Origin: Candidatus Glassiibacteriota bacterium
GTDB taxonomy: Bacteria > Gemmatimonadota > Glassbacteria > GWA2-58-10
Length of the DNA: 6,493 bases
Assembly: GCA_016934095.1 (NCBI GenBank)
Contig: JAFGTO010000289.1
Span: 1-6,493, forward strand
Direction of reading: 5' to 3'
The number at the start of each line of letters is the position of its first letter. Position 1 is the first letter of the stretch. A program made the translations under genes and the position numbers. The notes below the pieces were generated by a model, which saw only the letters and a program-made list of their open reading frames with translations, made no database searches and had not been told where the DNA came from. Below are positions 5,747 through 6,493 of the stretch, in pieces.

Positions 5747-6423
5747 GGCAGAAAGTCTCCTTGGTTTTGCCCGGTCTTTTCCAGTTTCTTTCTCCGCCTG
5801 CGGCCGAATGCGCGGAACCAGAATATAACCACGACCAGCAGGGCCAGGGCGACGAATCCCAGACCCAGGTTTACCTCTCCGAGGAACTGTTTGATCTCGT
5901 TCCAGTTCCGGCCCACTGCATGGCCCAGGTAAACCAGCAGCGCATGCTGGATCAGGATCGAGACAACGATGGGAAGGAGGAAGCGCCTGAGGCGGAAACG
6001 GCTCACCCCGGCGAAAAGCGGCACGATAGTCCGCATGCCTACCAGGAAACGGCTGATAAAAATGACACCCACTCCCCAGCGCCGGTAAAGCAAGGTCATC
6101 CGCGGGATCAGCTCCTGGTGGAACATTCGCGGATGCTTCCTGATAAAGTCCCTGCCCTGGGAAAGTCCCAGGTAGTAGATCAGCAGGTTGCTGGCCAGGT
6201 TCCCGGCTACGGTCCAGAGGTAGACCGGCAGGACCCTCAGGGCGCCGAGTCCGGCCAGGTAGGCCCCGAAAACGATGGTGGTATCGCCGGGAAACGGCGG
6301 GAAAAGGTTTTCGACCGCCGCGGCTACGGCCAGCAGCAGATAAAGCAGCCAGGGGGGCAGGACAGTGGTAAGCTGACTGATAAAATTCTCGATAGTGGTT
6401 TCCCCGTGGAGAGCTCGAGCCAA
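5743..6423 (-). CDS. DedA/VTT-domain family membrane protein
   Basis: A 226-residue integral membrane protein of the DedA (VTT/SNARE-associated) family. Known members act in lipid-carrier flipping, membrane homeostasis and proton-dependent transport; the substrate here is unknown. Visible marks are ENLFPPFPGD (38-47), matching the family ExxxPxPGE/D re-entrant motif, and FISRFLVGMR (122-131), matching FxxRFxPxxR with valine replacing the usual proline and both arginines kept. Hydrophobic segments lie near 25-37, 48-64, 65-86, 117-140, 148-168 and 186-203, followed by a basic cytoplasmic tail (208-213). The start is TTG at 6423. The nearest upstream in-frame stop is TAA at 6471-6469, and no ATG or GTG lies between it and the first membrane segment. 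The ribosome site is weak (GCAGG). It overlaps gltX by four bases, so the two are cotranscribed. Confidence 0.93.
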   Translation of the reverse strand: MARALHGETTIENFISQLTTVLPPWLLYLLLAVAAAVENLFPPFPGDTTIVFGAYLAGLGALRVLPVYLWTVAGNLASNLLIYYLGLSQGRDFIRKHPRMFHQELIPRMTLLYRRWGVGVIFISRFLVGMRTIVPLFAGVSRFRLRRFLLPIVVSILIQHALLVYLGHAVGRNWNEIKQFLGEVNLGLGFVALALLVVVIFWFRAFGRRRRKKLEKTGQNQGDFLP

Positions 6424-6493
6424 CCTGCGCCCCGGCCTGCAGGCCGGGCGCGGCTTTCGAGTGAAGGATTAAAGGCCCGGAGACCTCAGCCGG
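6424..6493 (-). promoter_or_regulatory. Upstream region of the DedA-family gene with an 18-bp palindrome
   Basis: A perfect palindrome, CCCGGCCTGCAGGCCGGG, occupies 6431-6448 and can be extended by GCGC/GCGC if one C bulges. It ends seven bases before the TTG start, directly next to the weak GCAGG ribosome site, so a folded transcript could limit initiation. It may equally be a REP-like repeat or the 3' end of an upstream gene outside the window. No clear promoter hexamers are seen in the remaining bases. Confidence 0.5.

Noticed and set aside
5078..5932. A 284-codon plus-strand frame opposite gltX and the DedA-family gene
   Set aside because: It crosses the junction of two clearly recognised minus-strand genes and has no motif of its own.

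Overview
The window is GC-rich bacterial chromosome. All five credible protein genes lie on the minus strand, so transcription runs right to left. A probable lipoprotein signal peptide in one gene suggests a diderm (Gram-negative-type) cell. GC-rich codons, long antisense shadow ORFs and repeat-laden intergenic gaps would fit an uncultivated bacterium, but no gene here fixes the phylum and I do not name one. I see no phage, transposase, CRISPR, tRNA or rRNA signal.

Right side (4325-6423): a two-gene unit of a DedA/VTT-family membrane protein and glutamyl-tRNA synthetase (gltX), joined by a 4-base ATGA overlap. The DedA gene appears to use a TTG start. A perfect 18-bp palindrome lies just upstream of it.

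Middle gap (3715-4324): about 610 bases with no credible gene but much structure. It holds a GC-rich hairpin element with a 14-bp stem, an AT-rich island, a perfect 48-bp palindrome with a purine-rich flank, and a REP-like pair of competing hairpins in the likely 5' leader of the next gene. The purine-rich flank plus G-run plus inverted-repeat pattern occurs twice here. Its flank occurs a third time at the left window edge, so it is probably a dispersed intergenic element of this genome.

Centre (1567-3714): a 715-residue probable lipoprotein. It looks like a beta-rich domain followed by a glycoside-hydrolase-like barrel with a FFFDD motif. I cannot assign a family.

Left gap (1198-1566): two imperfect copies of a repeat about 75-100 bases long, 121 bases apart, with an extra copy of its 13-base core. 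One copy abuts the stop codon of the lipoprotein gene. A degenerate AGGCA-type short repeat and a weak promoter candidate lie before the next gene.

Left side (149-1197): a tight pair of small uncharacterised genes, a TIGR04076-family protein (96 aa) then a DUF169 (COG2043) protein (250 aa), 5 bases apart. Both have several cysteines, some in family-conserved motifs. This pair and the dispersed intergenic element are the best leads for something undescribed. The three transcription groups show no obvious shared pathway.
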